This document shows positions 36,035 through 44,292 of a stretch of 64,000 bases of DNA, piece after piece; positions within the stretch are counted from its first letter, which is position 1, and each line of letters starts with the position of its first letter. The stretch is from NCBI GenBank assembly GCA_964655775.1, contig CAZZNQ010000011.1:1-64000 (forward strand). The letters are read 5' to 3'. The DNA is from CAZZNQ01 sp964655775 (lineage in GTDB: Bacteria > Planctomycetota > Brocadiia > SM23-32). The notes beneath the pieces are model-generated. The model searched no databases and was not told the DNA's origin. It saw only the letters and a list, made by a program, of their open reading frames with translations. The translations under genes were made by a program, and so were the position numbers.

Positions 36035-37281
36035 GACAGCACCCCGGCTGCAAACAAGCTCCCCAGGCTTGTCTCGTGTTGCCAGTTCCTGAGCTTTGGA
36101 TGTTCAGTTCCCCGGACCACATCCGTGGCGCCATCAGCCGACTTCCCGAAGCAGAGAATATCGTCCGGCTTTGAAAGTGCGACCAGAATCGGTGAGTGCG
36201 TGGCGACCAGAACCTGCGCGTTGTAGACCGACCTGAGAGAGTCATGGACGGCCTGCAATGCCTGCGGATGTATGCCGTTCTCCGGCTCCTCTATCAGGAA
36301 GATGCCGCGCAGCGACTTCAGATACGCAGGGAGGGTCAATGCAAGCAGGCGGAGAGTCCCATCCGAAGCTGTCCAGGACGGCACCTGAAGCCCCCCCGAA
36401 TAGCGGATCACCAGATACCGTTTCCGGTCCTCTTCCCTCAGTATCGTGTCTATGTCCTCCACATTCGGTAACGCAGTCTGCACATGTCGCATCCACCCGG
36501 CGTGCGCGGCCGGCTCCTGCTGTCGCAGGCGATCCACAACCCAGGGCAGGTTTGATCCGTCGGGCTGAAGTCCCTTCGGCTGGCCGGGCGGGCTCGGGTT
36601 ACGCATGGCCAGGCTGTTCAGCACAAGCCGCTGCACGCCCTCAGAAAAGAGGTTCTTTACCCATGTCGTGACCGGGAACTTGGTTACGTCTTCGGGCGCA
36701 TTCGCCAGCGCGCTTTTCTGCGGTCCGAGCTTGAATGCGTGATCCCACCCTCCTCCCGTCTCATCATAAAAGTTGTCGTTCCCATCGGTCACCTTATTCA
36801 CCACTGTTTTCTTCCCGCGCGTACCTGTCGGAGTAAGAATGCTCTCCGGGATGTGCCTAGATTCCGGAAAGAGGGGCCGCTGGATCGGTCCCTCTTCGTC
36901 GTCCGGGCTCTTTAACAGGAGCTTCTCTGCGAGGATGCCGAATTCCTCACTCTCCTGGCGGGCTCCCAATGCCACCTCGTAGCGGGCTACCGAGTATTCA
37001 GTCTTTGCCAGTTGTGCCCGCTCCTCATCCGGGATACCAAGCTCGACCGCGAGCTGGAACGAACACGGCTTCCGTCCCCACACGAGATCGTGCCAGCTCT
37101 CCGTGCGTTTCTCGATGGCCTGCTGCAGCCCATCGGACACCAGGTCTGCCAGAAAGTCGACCACGTCGAGGAACGTGGTCTTGCCGCTCGCATTGGGTCC
37201 CACAAGGACATGGAACCGGTGTAGGTCCTGCTTGAGGCAGCGTAGGCACCGGTAATTCAGCGCTTCAACTCTCCGAATCAT
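36031..37281 (-). CDS. AAA15/OLD-like ABC-type ATPase, probable defence ATPase
   Basis: A 416-residue ATPase of the RecF/SMC-like AAA15 group. Walker A is GPNASGKTT (28-36), the ABC signature is SDGTLRLLAL (306-315), Walker B with the catalytic acid is IFLIEEPENG (Glu331/Glu332) and the switch histidine is His362 in ATHSP. The short region between Walker A and the signature is the usual variable insert. It lacks its own TOPRIM domain; the TOPRIM-like protein is encoded by the next gene, with a 4-bp ATGA overlap. Base composition looks lower in G+C than most of the window. Together they form a two-gene cassette downstream of tRNA-Val. Confidence 0.82.
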   Translation of the reverse strand: MIRRVEALNYRCLRCLKQDLHRFHVLVGPNASGKTTFLDVVDFLADLVSDGLQQAIEKRTESWHDLVWGRKPCSFQLAVELGIPDEERAQLAKTEYSVARYEVALGARQESEEFGILAEKLLLKSPDDEEGPIQRPLFPESRHIPESILTPTGTRGKKTVVNKVTDGNDNFYDETGGGWDHAFKLGPQKSALANAPEDVTKFPVTTWVKNLFSEGVQRLVLNSLAMRNPSPPGQPKGLQPDGSNLPWVVDRLRQQEPAAHAGWMRHVQTALPNVEDIDTILREEDRKRYLVIRYSGGLQVPSWTASDGTLRLLALTLPAYLKSLRGIFLIEEPENGIHPQALQAVHDSLRSVYNAQVLVATHSPILVALSKPDDILCFGKSADGATDVVRGTEHPKLRNWQHETSLGSLFAAGVLS

Positions 37282-37355
37282 CCTTTGTCTCCGGCCGTGC
37301 GAGACCGTGCGCTAAAAACAGCAGGGGGGATTCCGATCCCGCCTGCAATGTCGGC

Positions 37356-37385
37356 AGTGTATCCCCCGGCGGGCGGATCGGTCAA
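37356..37385 (-). promoter_or_regulatory. Promoter of the ATPase/TOPRIM operon
   Basis: Minus strand -35 TTGACC (37380-37385), 18-bp spacer, -10 TACACT (37356-37361), 75 bp upstream of the ATPase start. It duplicates the promoter at 35261-35290. Confidence 0.65.
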
Positions 37386-37533
37386 GGCGCACTGTTGCTC
37401 CGACTCGCCGGGAGGCACGGAGTGGGTGCCGGGCGCTTCGTGAAATGTCCGGGTTCGGCGGACGGGCTTGCGAGTGAAGGTTGGGAGCATGCTGATACAG
37501 CAGGTAAGCAGGCGGCTTGCGGCGGAGTGGAAA

Positions 37534-37609
37534 TGGTGGGCGCAGCAGGACTCGAACCTGCGACCTCTTCCGTGTGAAGGAAGCGCTCTCGCCTCTGAGC
37601 CATGCGCCC
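37534..37609 (-). tRNA. tRNA-Val (anticodon CAC)
   Basis: A full cloverleaf of 76 nt on the minus strand including a genome-encoded 3' CCA. The acceptor stem is GGGCGCA / TGCGCCC, the D arm has GCTC / GAGC, the anticodon stem is CTTCC / GGAAG around the loop TTCACAC (anticodon CAC, decoding GUG) and the T arm is GCAGG / CCTGC with loop TTCGAGT. No intron or mismatch. It has a near-consensus promoter (37624-37652) and the ATPase/TOPRIM cassette lies directly downstream. Confidence 0.95.
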
Positions 37610-37623
37610 ACCGATGGTATTTC

Positions 37624-37652
37624 ACTATATCAGAGCGTGCCTCGAGCGTCAA
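37624..37652 (-). promoter_or_regulatory. Predicted tRNA-Val promoter
   Basis: Minus strand -35 TTGACG (37647-37652), 17-bp spacer, -10 TATAGT (37624-37629), which places the start of transcription about 8 nt before the tRNA 5' end. Confidence 0.7.
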
Positions 37653-37695
37653 CTGAGACCAGGGTTCAGAACGCCCTTCTCGCGGTCCGCAGATG

Positions 37696-38322
37696 CTATG
37701 CGTCAGTGTGGATCTGGCCGGTGTGGGCGGCCGAGCCGCGTATGGCGACCGACTCGGCGAGCGCGCTGATAAGCAGCAGCGGCGCGATGACGGCGAGGTA
37801 GGCGACGGCGCGGACGGCCAGCGCCTCGCCGTACGGCGCGCCGGCCTGCACCGCGTGGCCCATGCTGATGCCCATGGCAATGGTGAGCCAGAAACAGGGG
37901 AGCTCGATCAGGGGTACCAGCGGCGCGCACGCGACCGCAAGGCCGGGCCATGGGACCCAACTGCCCGGCGCGGGCTCTTCCAGGTAGACGGGCTGCTTGC
38001 CATGCCTGCCCGTCGTCAGGATGATGGCGATGTTCAGGCCGGTCCAGATGCCCAGGATCTTGGGGAGAATCGGGTGCACTCCGCTGGCCATGTAGACGAA
38101 CATGGCGCATAGGTTGAACAGGAAAATGGTCAGCGTCATGCGCAGCATGGTGGGGGAGGAGCCGAGAAGGCGTATGACCGCGTGGAACAGCGCCACCGGA
38201 GGGCGCATGACCGGCCGTATGCGGTAGCGGACCACCGGCCAGGCCACAAACACGCCCACCACGAACAGCAGCATACTGTCTACTGCCAGTCCGACGTGCT
38301 TCCCGAACACAAACTCCACCAT
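37696..38322 (-). CDS. SpoIIM/DUF95-like membrane protein
   Basis: A 208-residue protein with five to six hydrophobic segments. The segments LFNLCAMFVYMASG, LVPLIELPCFWLTIAMG and the C-terminal VAYLAVIAPLLLISALAES match the SpoIIM (DUF95) pattern of N-terminal lFxxN, the PHG/P-x-E-L-P-x-x-F-L block and P-L-L-x-x-A-A-x-x-E. Family members are integral membrane proteins of unknown biochemical role outside sporulation; no sporulation genes are near. The start has AAGGGGAAG upstream. It lies 100 bp after folD on the same strand. Confidence 0.6.
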   Translation of the reverse strand: MVEFVFGKHVGLAVDSMLLFVVGVFVAWPVVRYRIRPVMRPPVALFHAVIRLLGSSPTMLRMTLTIFLFNLCAMFVYMASGVHPILPKILGIWTGLNIAIILTTGRHGKQPVYLEEPAPGSWVPWPGLAVACAPLVPLIELPCFWLTIAMGISMGHAVQAGAPYGEALAVRAVAYLAVIAPLLLISALAESVAIRGSAAHTGQIHTDA

Positions 38323-38422
38323 GTTCTTCCCCTTGCCTGGTGCTGCCGTTACCCCTCCTTCGTCCGACTGTACCGCATGGAGACACCGTCTCGCGCGATT
38401 CGATAATGCAAAAACTGGACCT

Positions 38423-39292
38423 TCAGCCTTGTCGACGCGCGCACTCCACGGTGTTGCTCAACAGTATCGCCGTGGTCACGGTCCCGACGCCGCCGGGCAC
38501 GGGAGTAATCATGGAAGCCCGCTCCCGCGCGGCGTCGAACTCCACGTCGCCGACGATGCGCGTCTTCTTCTTGCCGTCCACCTCCACGCGCACGCGGTTT
38601 ATGCCGACGTCGATGACCACGGCTCCCTCGCGCACCATCTCGCCCTTGACCAGCCCGGCCTTGCCGGCGGCCACCACCAGCACCTCCGCCCGGGCCACGT
38701 GGTCCGCCAGGTCGCGGGTGGCGATGTGGCAGCAGGTGACGGTTGGCGATTCGGTGACCGACTGCAGCAACATCACCAAGGTCGGTTTGCCGACGATCTC
38801 GCTGTGACCGATGACGACCGTCTCCTTGCCTTTGAGATCCACTCCGGCGTGCTGAATCATGGCGATGACCGCTTTCGCCGTGCAGGGCGCGAGCGAGAAG
38901 TCGCCGTAGAACAGCTTGCCGATGTTGGCGGGGTGCACGCCTTCGACGTCCTTGTCCGGATGTATCGCCCGCTGGACGGCCCGGGCATCCACGCCTTTGG
39001 GCACCGGCATCAGCAGTATCGCGCCGCTGACGGTCTCGTCGGCGTTCACCTCTTCGATATGCTCGCGGATAGCGTCCTCGTCTGCGTCGGACGGGAGTTC
39101 GCGCAGTTCGTAGAGGATGCCCACCTCGTCGCACGCCTTCTCCTGGCTCCTGGCGTAGAACTTCGCGCCGGGATTGTCGCTGGCCAGAACGGCCACGAGT
39201 TTCGGGGGACGATCCATCGCGAGAACGGCTTCCTTGACGCCGTCCTTGATGTTCTCTGCAACCGGCGCGCCTTCAATCAGTTCTGCAGCCAT
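38423..39292 (-). CDS. folD: FolD-like methylene-tetrahydrofolate dehydrogenase, cyclohydrolase site altered
   Basis: A 289-residue FolD homolog. The Rossmann part is complete (VVIGHSEIVGKPT, VVAAGKAGLV, VIDVGINRV, ITPVPGGVGT) as is the DKDVEGVHP loop. In the catalytic Y-x-x-x-K motif, Tyr46 is followed by Gln50 (YARSQ) where FolD has the lysine needed for cyclohydrolase activity, and the nearby VQLPLP glutamine position reads Leu94 in ILLMPVP. By analogy with K-to-Q variants of the human enzyme, dehydrogenase may persist without cyclohydrolase. Start at 39292 follows GAGGTG. The gene shows no frameshift. Confidence 0.88.
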   Translation of the reverse strand: MAAELIEGAPVAENIKDGVKEAVLAMDRPPKLVAVLASDNPGAKFYARSQEKACDEVGILYELRELPSDADEDAIREHIEEVNADETVSGAILLMPVPKGVDARAVQRAIHPDKDVEGVHPANIGKLFYGDFSLAPCTAKAVIAMIQHAGVDLKGKETVVIGHSEIVGKPTLVMLLQSVTESPTVTCCHIATRDLADHVARAEVLVVAAGKAGLVKGEMVREGAVVIDVGINRVRVEVDGKKKTRIVGDVEFDAARERASMITPVPGGVGTVTTAILLSNTVECARRQG

Positions 39293-39344
39293 GCATTCAC
39301 CTCGGTGGCGCCCCCTCCTCTGCGGACGGGACGAGAGGAGTCTA

Positions 39345-40052
39345 TCATCCGGGGGTTTCCAGGAGCTTCCTGAATTCCTCACCGATCCATTGCGTCGCGC
39401 GGGACATACAGACGGGCCCGTGTCCGGGGAAGAGAAGGTCCGGCGGGTCCTCCAGCAGGCCGAGCAGCGTCTCGCGGTAAGCGTCGTGGTCGTAATCGGG
39501 ACGTGCCCGGCGTTGGTCCAGCAGGGGAGAGCGCACGGCGTCGCCGCAGAAGAGCATACGGCGGCCCTCGTGCATGAGTTCGTAGCCGACCGAGCCGGCC
39601 GAGTGCCCGGGCAGATGGCGGACGGTGATCTTGCACCGTCCCATCTCGATCTCTTGTCCGTCTTCCAATTGGGTGATCTCTTGCACGGCGAGGAAGCGCC
39701 TGTGGTATTCGTAGGCGGCCGTCTGCGGTCCGCCGGCCTTGAGCGTCTCGGCCGCGGCCGGCCCGGCCAGCACCTCCACGCCGGCCCGTCGGACGGTCTC
39801 GGCCGCGCCGGCGTGCGGGACGTGGGCGTGCGTGAGGAACAGATGCGTGATGTCTGTGATCTCGGCTTCCACGGCGCGGACGTTCTCGTAGACCGTGGGC
39901 AGGCTCTCGCCGCACCCACAATCGATCAGCAGCAGGGGGTCGCCGGTGTCGATCAGGTAGGTGTTGCAGTCGTTGGCGGGCCAGTCCAGGTAGGTCAGGT
40001 TGTAGTCCTGCCCCCCGACCAGAAACACTGGCCCGATGAGATGAATCGACAT
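39345..40052 (-). CDS. Metallo-beta-lactamase-fold hydrolase with H-x-H-x-P-H metal motif
   Basis: A 235-residue MBL-fold protein. The core motif reads THAHVPHAG: His75, His77 and His80 are kept but the expected Asp (HxHxDH) is Pro79, so one metal site may be weakened. The further ligands are visible in LPGHSAGS, FCGDAV and FPGHGP, and the N-terminal strand N-x-Y-L-I-D-T-G-D-x-x-L-L-I-D-C-G-C-G is typical of glyoxalase II-like members. Substrate unknown. The promoter at 40113-40142 and the gap to folD of 52 bp suggest it leads a folD-containing transcript. Confidence 0.85.
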   Translation of the reverse strand: MSIHLIGPVFLVGGQDYNLTYLDWPANDCNTYLIDTGDPLLLIDCGCGESLPTVYENVRAVEAEITDITHLFLTHAHVPHAGAAETVRRAGVEVLAGPAAAETLKAGGPQTAAYEYHRRFLAVQEITQLEDGQEIEMGRCKITVRHLPGHSAGSVGYELMHEGRRMLFCGDAVRSPLLDQRRARPDYDHDAYRETLLGLLEDPPDLLFPGHGPVCMSRATQWIGEEFRKLLETPG

Positions 40053-40112
40053 TGCTTCTCCCCGCCTTCCGTTGCTTCGAGGTCCAGCTGAGCTTGGCTA
40101 TGGGAATGAGAC

Positions 40113-40142
40113 ATTTAAGGGCAGCCGTGGTCGGTTTGTCAA
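40113..40142 (-). promoter_or_regulatory. Predicted promoter of the MBL-hydrolase/folD unit
   Basis: Minus strand -35 TTGACA (40137-40142), 18-bp spacer, -10 TTAAAT (40113-40118), divergent from the dnaE promoter. Confidence 0.6.
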
Positions 40143-40180
40143 GTTGAGAAGACAACCGGCACGTCCTAATCGCCCTCGGC

Positions 40181-40209
40181 TTGACCGCCCCGGCCGACGT
40201 CATTAGAAT
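40181..40209 (+). promoter_or_regulatory. Predicted dnaE promoter
   Basis: -35 TTGACC (40181-40186), 17-bp spacer, -10 TAGAAT (40204-40209). Its position also argues that the dnaE start is at 40265 and not upstream. Confidence 0.65.
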
Positions 40210-40264
40210 GGAGCCGAGACGGCCGGCGGGCCGTCCCCGAAAGACCCCAACTCCGGTTGACTCC

Positions 40265-43200
40265 ATGCCCCCGGCTGAGTTCTGTCACCTGCACGTTCAC
40301 ACCCAGTACAGCCTCCTGGACGGCGCTTGCCGCATCAACCGCATGGCGGAGAAGGCGTCCGCCCTGGGGATGCCGGCGGTGGGCGTCACCGACCACGGCA
40401 GCATGTTCGGCGTGGTGGACTTCTACAACACCATGCGCGCCAGCGGCATCAAACCCCTCATCGGCTACGAGGGATACTTCACCGTCGGCGACCGGCGGGA
40501 CCGCAGTTCGGGCGGCGGCAAGCCCGAGCTCTATCACCTGACCTTCCTCGCCGTGGATGAGGCCGGATACCGAAACCTGGTGAAGATGTCCAGCCTGGCC
40601 TACCTGGACGGCCTCTACTACAAACCACGCGTGGACTGGGAGCTTCTGGAGGACTGCGCCGAGGGTGTGGTCTGCCTGAGCGGCTGCCTGCACAGCCGCT
40701 CGAACCAGCTTTTGCTGGAGGGCCGAGAGGCCGAGGCGCGCAAGTGGCTGGGCGAGATGCGGGACCTGTTCGGTCCGGAGCGCTTCTTCGTTGAACTGCA
40801 GGACCACGGCATTGCCGAACAGCGGGAGGTGCTGGCGCCGTCCATCCGCCTGGCTAAAGAACTGGGACTGGGGACCGTGGCCACCAACGACTGCCACTAC
40901 CTGGAGGCGGCCGACCGGGCGTGGCACGACGTGCTGCTGTGCATAAACACCCGCAAGACGCTGGACGACCCGGACCGGTTCCGTATGACCACCGACCAGC
41001 TCTTTTTCAAGAGCGGGGAGGAGATGGCGGAGCTGTTCGCGGACGAGCCGGACGCGCTGCGTAACACGTTGCGCATAGCGGAGATGTGCAACGTGGATCT
41101 GGATACGGAGCGCAAGTTCCCTGCCTTTCGGAAGGAAGGTGTGCCACCCGAGGAGAACGCCCGATTCCTGCGCGACTTGGCCAACGACGGCCTGCGGGAG
41201 CGCTACGGCGAAGTGCAGCCGGAGATGCAGGAGCGGCTGGACCACGAGCTGGGCATCATCGAGCAGATGGGCTATGTGGACTACTTCCTCATCGTGTGGG
41301 ACTTTGTGCGTTTCGCGCGCGACAACGGTATACCGGTGGGGCTGCGCGGCAGCGGCGCCGGCTGCCTGCTGGCCCACGCTCTCGAGATGACCGACATCAA
41401 CCCGATGGACTACGACCTGCTGTTCCGGCGGTTCACGGACCCGGAGCGGCAGGAGATGCCCGACATCGACATCGACATCTGCGAGCGGCGGCGGGGGGAG
41501 GTCATCGATTACGTGCGCCAGCGATACGGCGCCCAGAGCACCGCGCAGATCATCACCTTCGGTACGCTTCAGGCCCGCAACTGTATCCGCGACGTCGGGC
41601 GTGTGCTGGGAGTGGAACTGCCCAAGGTGGACCGCGTGGCCAAGATGGTGCCGGGCGGCCTGAGCCTGGAGGAGGCGCTTGAGCAGACGGCCGACCTGCG
41701 GAAGCTCTGCGACGAGGACCAGGAAGTGGAGCGCATCCTGGACTTCGCGGAGAAGCTGGAGGGCATGCCGCGCCATGCCAGCACACACGCCGCGGGGGTG
41801 GTCATCAGCGACAAGCCGCTTTGGGAACTCGTGCCGCTGTATAAGAACAGCGACGGCGAGATCATCACCCAATGGGCGATGGACGATCTGGCCAAAGCCG
41901 GCATGCTCAAGATGGACTTCCTGGGCCTGCGGACGTTGACCATCATCGAGAGCGCCTGTGACCTGATAGAGCAGACACAAGGCGAGCGGCCCAACATGCG
42001 GGCGGACAAGCTGGACATCACCGACGAGGCCACCTACGAACTGCTGACCAGCGGCATGACGCGCGGCGTTTTCCAGCTCGGAAGCGCCGGCATGAAGCGG
42101 CTGCTGAAGAGGCTGCAGCCCACCCGGATCGAAGACCTGATCGCCGCCCTGGCCCTCTACCGGCCGGGCCCGCTGCAGAGCGGCATGGTGGATGATTTCA
42201 TAAACCGGCGACACGGCCGCGAACAGGTCAAGTATCCCCACCCCATGCTGGAACCGATCCTCAAGCCCACGTACGGTGTGCTGGTCTACCAGGAGCAGAT
42301 CATGCGCATCGTCAACGTCATCGCCGACGTGAGCATGGCCGACGCGTACACCATGATCAAGGCGGTGAGCAAGAAGAACGAGGGCATTATCGAGAAGCGG
42401 CACAAGGCATTCGTGGACGGCGCCGAGGCCAAGGGCATAGCGCGCGAGACCGCCGAGGAGATCTTCGCCCTGATCCGCCACTTCGCCGGCTACGGCTTCA
42501 ACAAGGCGCACACCACCGCCTACGCATACGTGGCGTTCGCCACGGCCTACCTGAAGGCCCACTACCCGACGGAGTTCATGGCCGCCAGCATCTCCTGCTG
42601 GATGGGCACCACCGACGAGGTGGTCGCCCTCATGGAGGATTGCGCGGAACTGGGCATCGAGGTGCTGCCTCCCGACATCAACGAGAGCCACACCGATTTC
42701 ACGCCCGTGGCCGCGCGAAAGCTGCGGTTCGGGCTGGGAGCGGTGAAGAACCTGGGCGGCCGTGCGATCGAGTGCATCCTCGAAACACGCGACGCCGACG
42801 GGCCGTTCACCAGCCTGTTCGACTTCTGCGAGCGGATCGACCAGAGGGAGGTGACGCGCGGCGCCGTGGAGGCGCTGATGAAGGCGGGCTGCTTCGACAG
42901 CCTCCAGGGACACCGGGGGCAGCAGCTTGCCATCCTGGAGACGGCCCTGAAGTCCGGCGCGCATGCCCGCAAAAACCGTCTGATGGGCCAGAAGTCGCTG
43001 TTCGGCGGGCTGACGGAAGAGGACCCCGACCGGCGCATGGCCGCCAACCTGCCGGACGTGCCGCCGCTGACGCCGCGCGAGCTGGCCGGCCAGGAGCGCG
43101 AGGCACTGGGCCTCTACGTTCGATACGACCCACTGGTGGAGTTCCGGGCCAAGCTGGAGCGCTACTCGACCGTGCCCGGCGACCGCCTGGAGGCGATGCC

Positions 43201-43777
43201 CGAGGGCGAGGAGGTGCTTCTGGGCGGGCTGGTCGAGGACGTCAAGCGGCGCAGCACGCGCAACAAGGAGACGATGGCAGTGCTCAAGGTCCTCGGCGCG
43301 CAGAACATGTTCGAGTGCGTGCTGTTCCCGCGCGCTTACGAGGAATACGCCGAGCTGGCGCAGGAGGGCAGCGTGGCCTTCTTTGTCGGCCGTGTGAGTC
43401 ATACCCGCGGGACGTCGCTCCAAGCCGACCGGGTGCTCGAGTACGACCAGATGCGACCGGATGCGGCGGCTTCCGTGCTCGTGCGCGCACCCTATCAGGA
43501 GGCCGGGGCGGCGTTCTGGACCGAGTTGCGCAACATCCTTCACGCCGAGAGCGGCAAAGTGCCCGTCTACGTGGACCTGTTCGGCGACCGGTACAGACTG
43601 CGGGTGCGGTTGGGCAACGGTTCGGGGGTATCGCCCTCGGAGGGGCTGGCCCGCCGCATCGAGGACCTGGTCGAGGAAGGTTGCGTGCAGTTCGGCATTC
43701 GGCGCAACGGCAGCCGATCCGGCAACGGCAGGCGCTCGCGCAACGGCAAGTGGGTGCGTCGCGGCAGCCCGGCCTAA
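40265..43777 (+). CDS. dnaE: DNA polymerase III alpha subunit
   Basis: A 1170-residue replicative polymerase catalytic subunit. The PHP domain starts at once (CHLHVHTQYSLLDG, GVTDHGSMFGV, TNDCHYLEAADRAWHD), the palm carries the catalytic aspartates in PDIDIDICERRR, and GLRGSGAGCLLAHALEM, LYRPGPLQSGM and KKNEGIIEKR mark the polymerase core. The tudor/HhH and OB-fold parts follow, the OB region including LLGGLVEDVKRRSTRN. Length is near the family norm. Start at 40265 fits the N-terminus of homologues; the ribosome binding site is weak. The ruvC start follows closely. Confidence 0.97.
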   Translation: MPPAEFCHLHVHTQYSLLDGACRINRMAEKASALGMPAVGVTDHGSMFGVVDFYNTMRASGIKPLIGYEGYFTVGDRRDRSSGGGKPELYHLTFLAVDEAGYRNLVKMSSLAYLDGLYYKPRVDWELLEDCAEGVVCLSGCLHSRSNQLLLEGREAEARKWLGEMRDLFGPERFFVELQDHGIAEQREVLAPSIRLAKELGLGTVATNDCHYLEAADRAWHDVLLCINTRKTLDDPDRFRMTTDQLFFKSGEEMAELFADEPDALRNTLRIAEMCNVDLDTERKFPAFRKEGVPPEENARFLRDLANDGLRERYGEVQPEMQERLDHELGIIEQMGYVDYFLIVWDFVRFARDNGIPVGLRGSGAGCLLAHALEMTDINPMDYDLLFRRFTDPERQEMPDIDIDICERRRGEVIDYVRQRYGAQSTAQIITFGTLQARNCIRDVGRVLGVELPKVDRVAKMVPGGLSLEEALEQTADLRKLCDEDQEVERILDFAEKLEGMPRHASTHAAGVVISDKPLWELVPLYKNSDGEIITQWAMDDLAKAGMLKMDFLGLRTLTIIESACDLIEQTQGERPNMRADKLDITDEATYELLTSGMTRGVFQLGSAGMKRLLKRLQPTRIEDLIAALALYRPGPLQSGMVDDFINRRHGREQVKYPHPMLEPILKPTYGVLVYQEQIMRIVNVIADVSMADAYTMIKAVSKKNEGIIEKRHKAFVDGAEAKGIARETAEEIFALIRHFAGYGFNKAHTTAYAYVAFATAYLKAHYPTEFMAASISCWMGTTDEVVALMEDCAELGIEVLPPDINESHTDFTPVAARKLRFGLGAVKNLGGRAIECILETRDADGPFTSLFDFCERIDQREVTRGAVEALMKAGCFDSLQGHRGQQLAILETALKSGAHARKNRLMGQKSLFGGLTEEDPDRRMAANLPDVPPLTPRELAGQEREALGLYVRYDPLVEFRAKLERYSTVPGDRLEAMPEGEEVLLGGLVEDVKRRSTRNKETMAVLKVLGAQNMFECVLFPRAYEEYAELAQEGSVAFFVGRVSHTRGTSLQADRVLEYDQMRPDAAASVLVRAPYQEAGAAFWTELRNILHAESGKVPVYVDLFGDRYRLRVRLGNGSGVSPSEGLARRIEDLVEEGCVQFGIRRNGSRSGNGRRSRNGKWVRRGSPA

Positions 43778-43806
43778 TGGCGGTCGTCAACGGAGGGAAA
43801 CGCCCA

Positions 43807-44286
43807 ATGCGCATCATCGGCATCGATCCGGGCACGCGCGTCTGCGGATACGGCGTTCTGGAAGTCAACGGCAACCAGGCCACGACCCTGGAATACGGTG
43901 TGGTGCGCGGGCGGGGGCGGGCGGTCCCGGAGCGGCTGCGGGCCATCCACAAGGGACTGGCCAGCGTGATCGAGCGCCTGGAGCCGGACGTGGCGGCCGT
44001 GGAGGGCGCTTTCTACGGCAAGAACGTGCGCAGCGCCCTGAAGATCGGCGAGGGCAGGGGGGTGGCGCTCCTCGCGGCGGCGCAACGCGACCTGGAAGTG
44101 GCGGAATACTCGCCGGCGGAGGTGAAGAAGTCCGTGGTGGGCAACGGTCGGGCGCACAAGTCCCAGGTGCAGCTCATGGTTCAGACGATTCTGGGGCTGC
44201 CCGATCTGCCCGAACCCGAGGATGCTGCGGACGCGCTGGCCATCGCGATCTGCCACCACCACCGCTCCGCGCTGCCCATCGAATAG
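43807..44286 (+). CDS. ruvC: Crossover junction endodeoxyribonuclease RuvC
   Basis: A 159-residue Holliday-junction resolvase. Acidic active-site residues lie in IGIDPGTRVCGYG (Asp7), AAVEGAFYGKN and DAADALAIAICHH. The RSALKIGEGRGVAL helix and the YSPAEVKKSVVGNGRAHKSQV segment are typical. ATG 43807 is preferred because GGAGGG precedes it at normal spacing; an in-frame ATG at 43777 overlaps the dnaE stop (TAATG) and would add 10 residues. RuvA and RuvB are not encoded here. It resolves recombination intermediates with RuvAB. Confidence 0.95.
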   Translation: MRIIGIDPGTRVCGYGVLEVNGNQATTLEYGVVRGRGRAVPERLRAIHKGLASVIERLEPDVAAVEGAFYGKNVRSALKIGEGRGVALLAAAQRDLEVAEYSPAEVKKSVVGNGRAHKSQVQLMVQTILGLPDLPEPEDAADALAIAICHHHRSALPIE

Positions 44287-44292
44287 GCGGGC

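Larger units (their letters stand above)
37282..37695. other. Intergenic region with tRNA-Val and two promoters
   Basis: Besides the tRNA, its promoter and the ATPase promoter, nothing else with coding or structural signal is seen in these 414 bp. No integrase gene, no copy of the tRNA 3' end and no obvious attachment site are present. Confidence 0.55.

Noticed and set aside
35262..37390. 34-bp direct repeats considered as attachment sites of a mobile element
   Set aside because: Each copy contains well-spaced -35 and -10 elements directed to a downstream gene, so promoter duplication explains them better, and there is no integrase.
40181..40264. Upstream TTG start for dnaE
   Set aside because: The TTG is part of the predicted -35 element; the family N-terminus begins at 40265.
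40166..43543. Very long open frame (over 1100 codons) antisense to dnaE
   Set aside because: It mirrors the codon structure of dnaE in a G+C-rich genome, has no ribosome binding site and shows Arg/His/Leu/Gln-rich, family-less composition.
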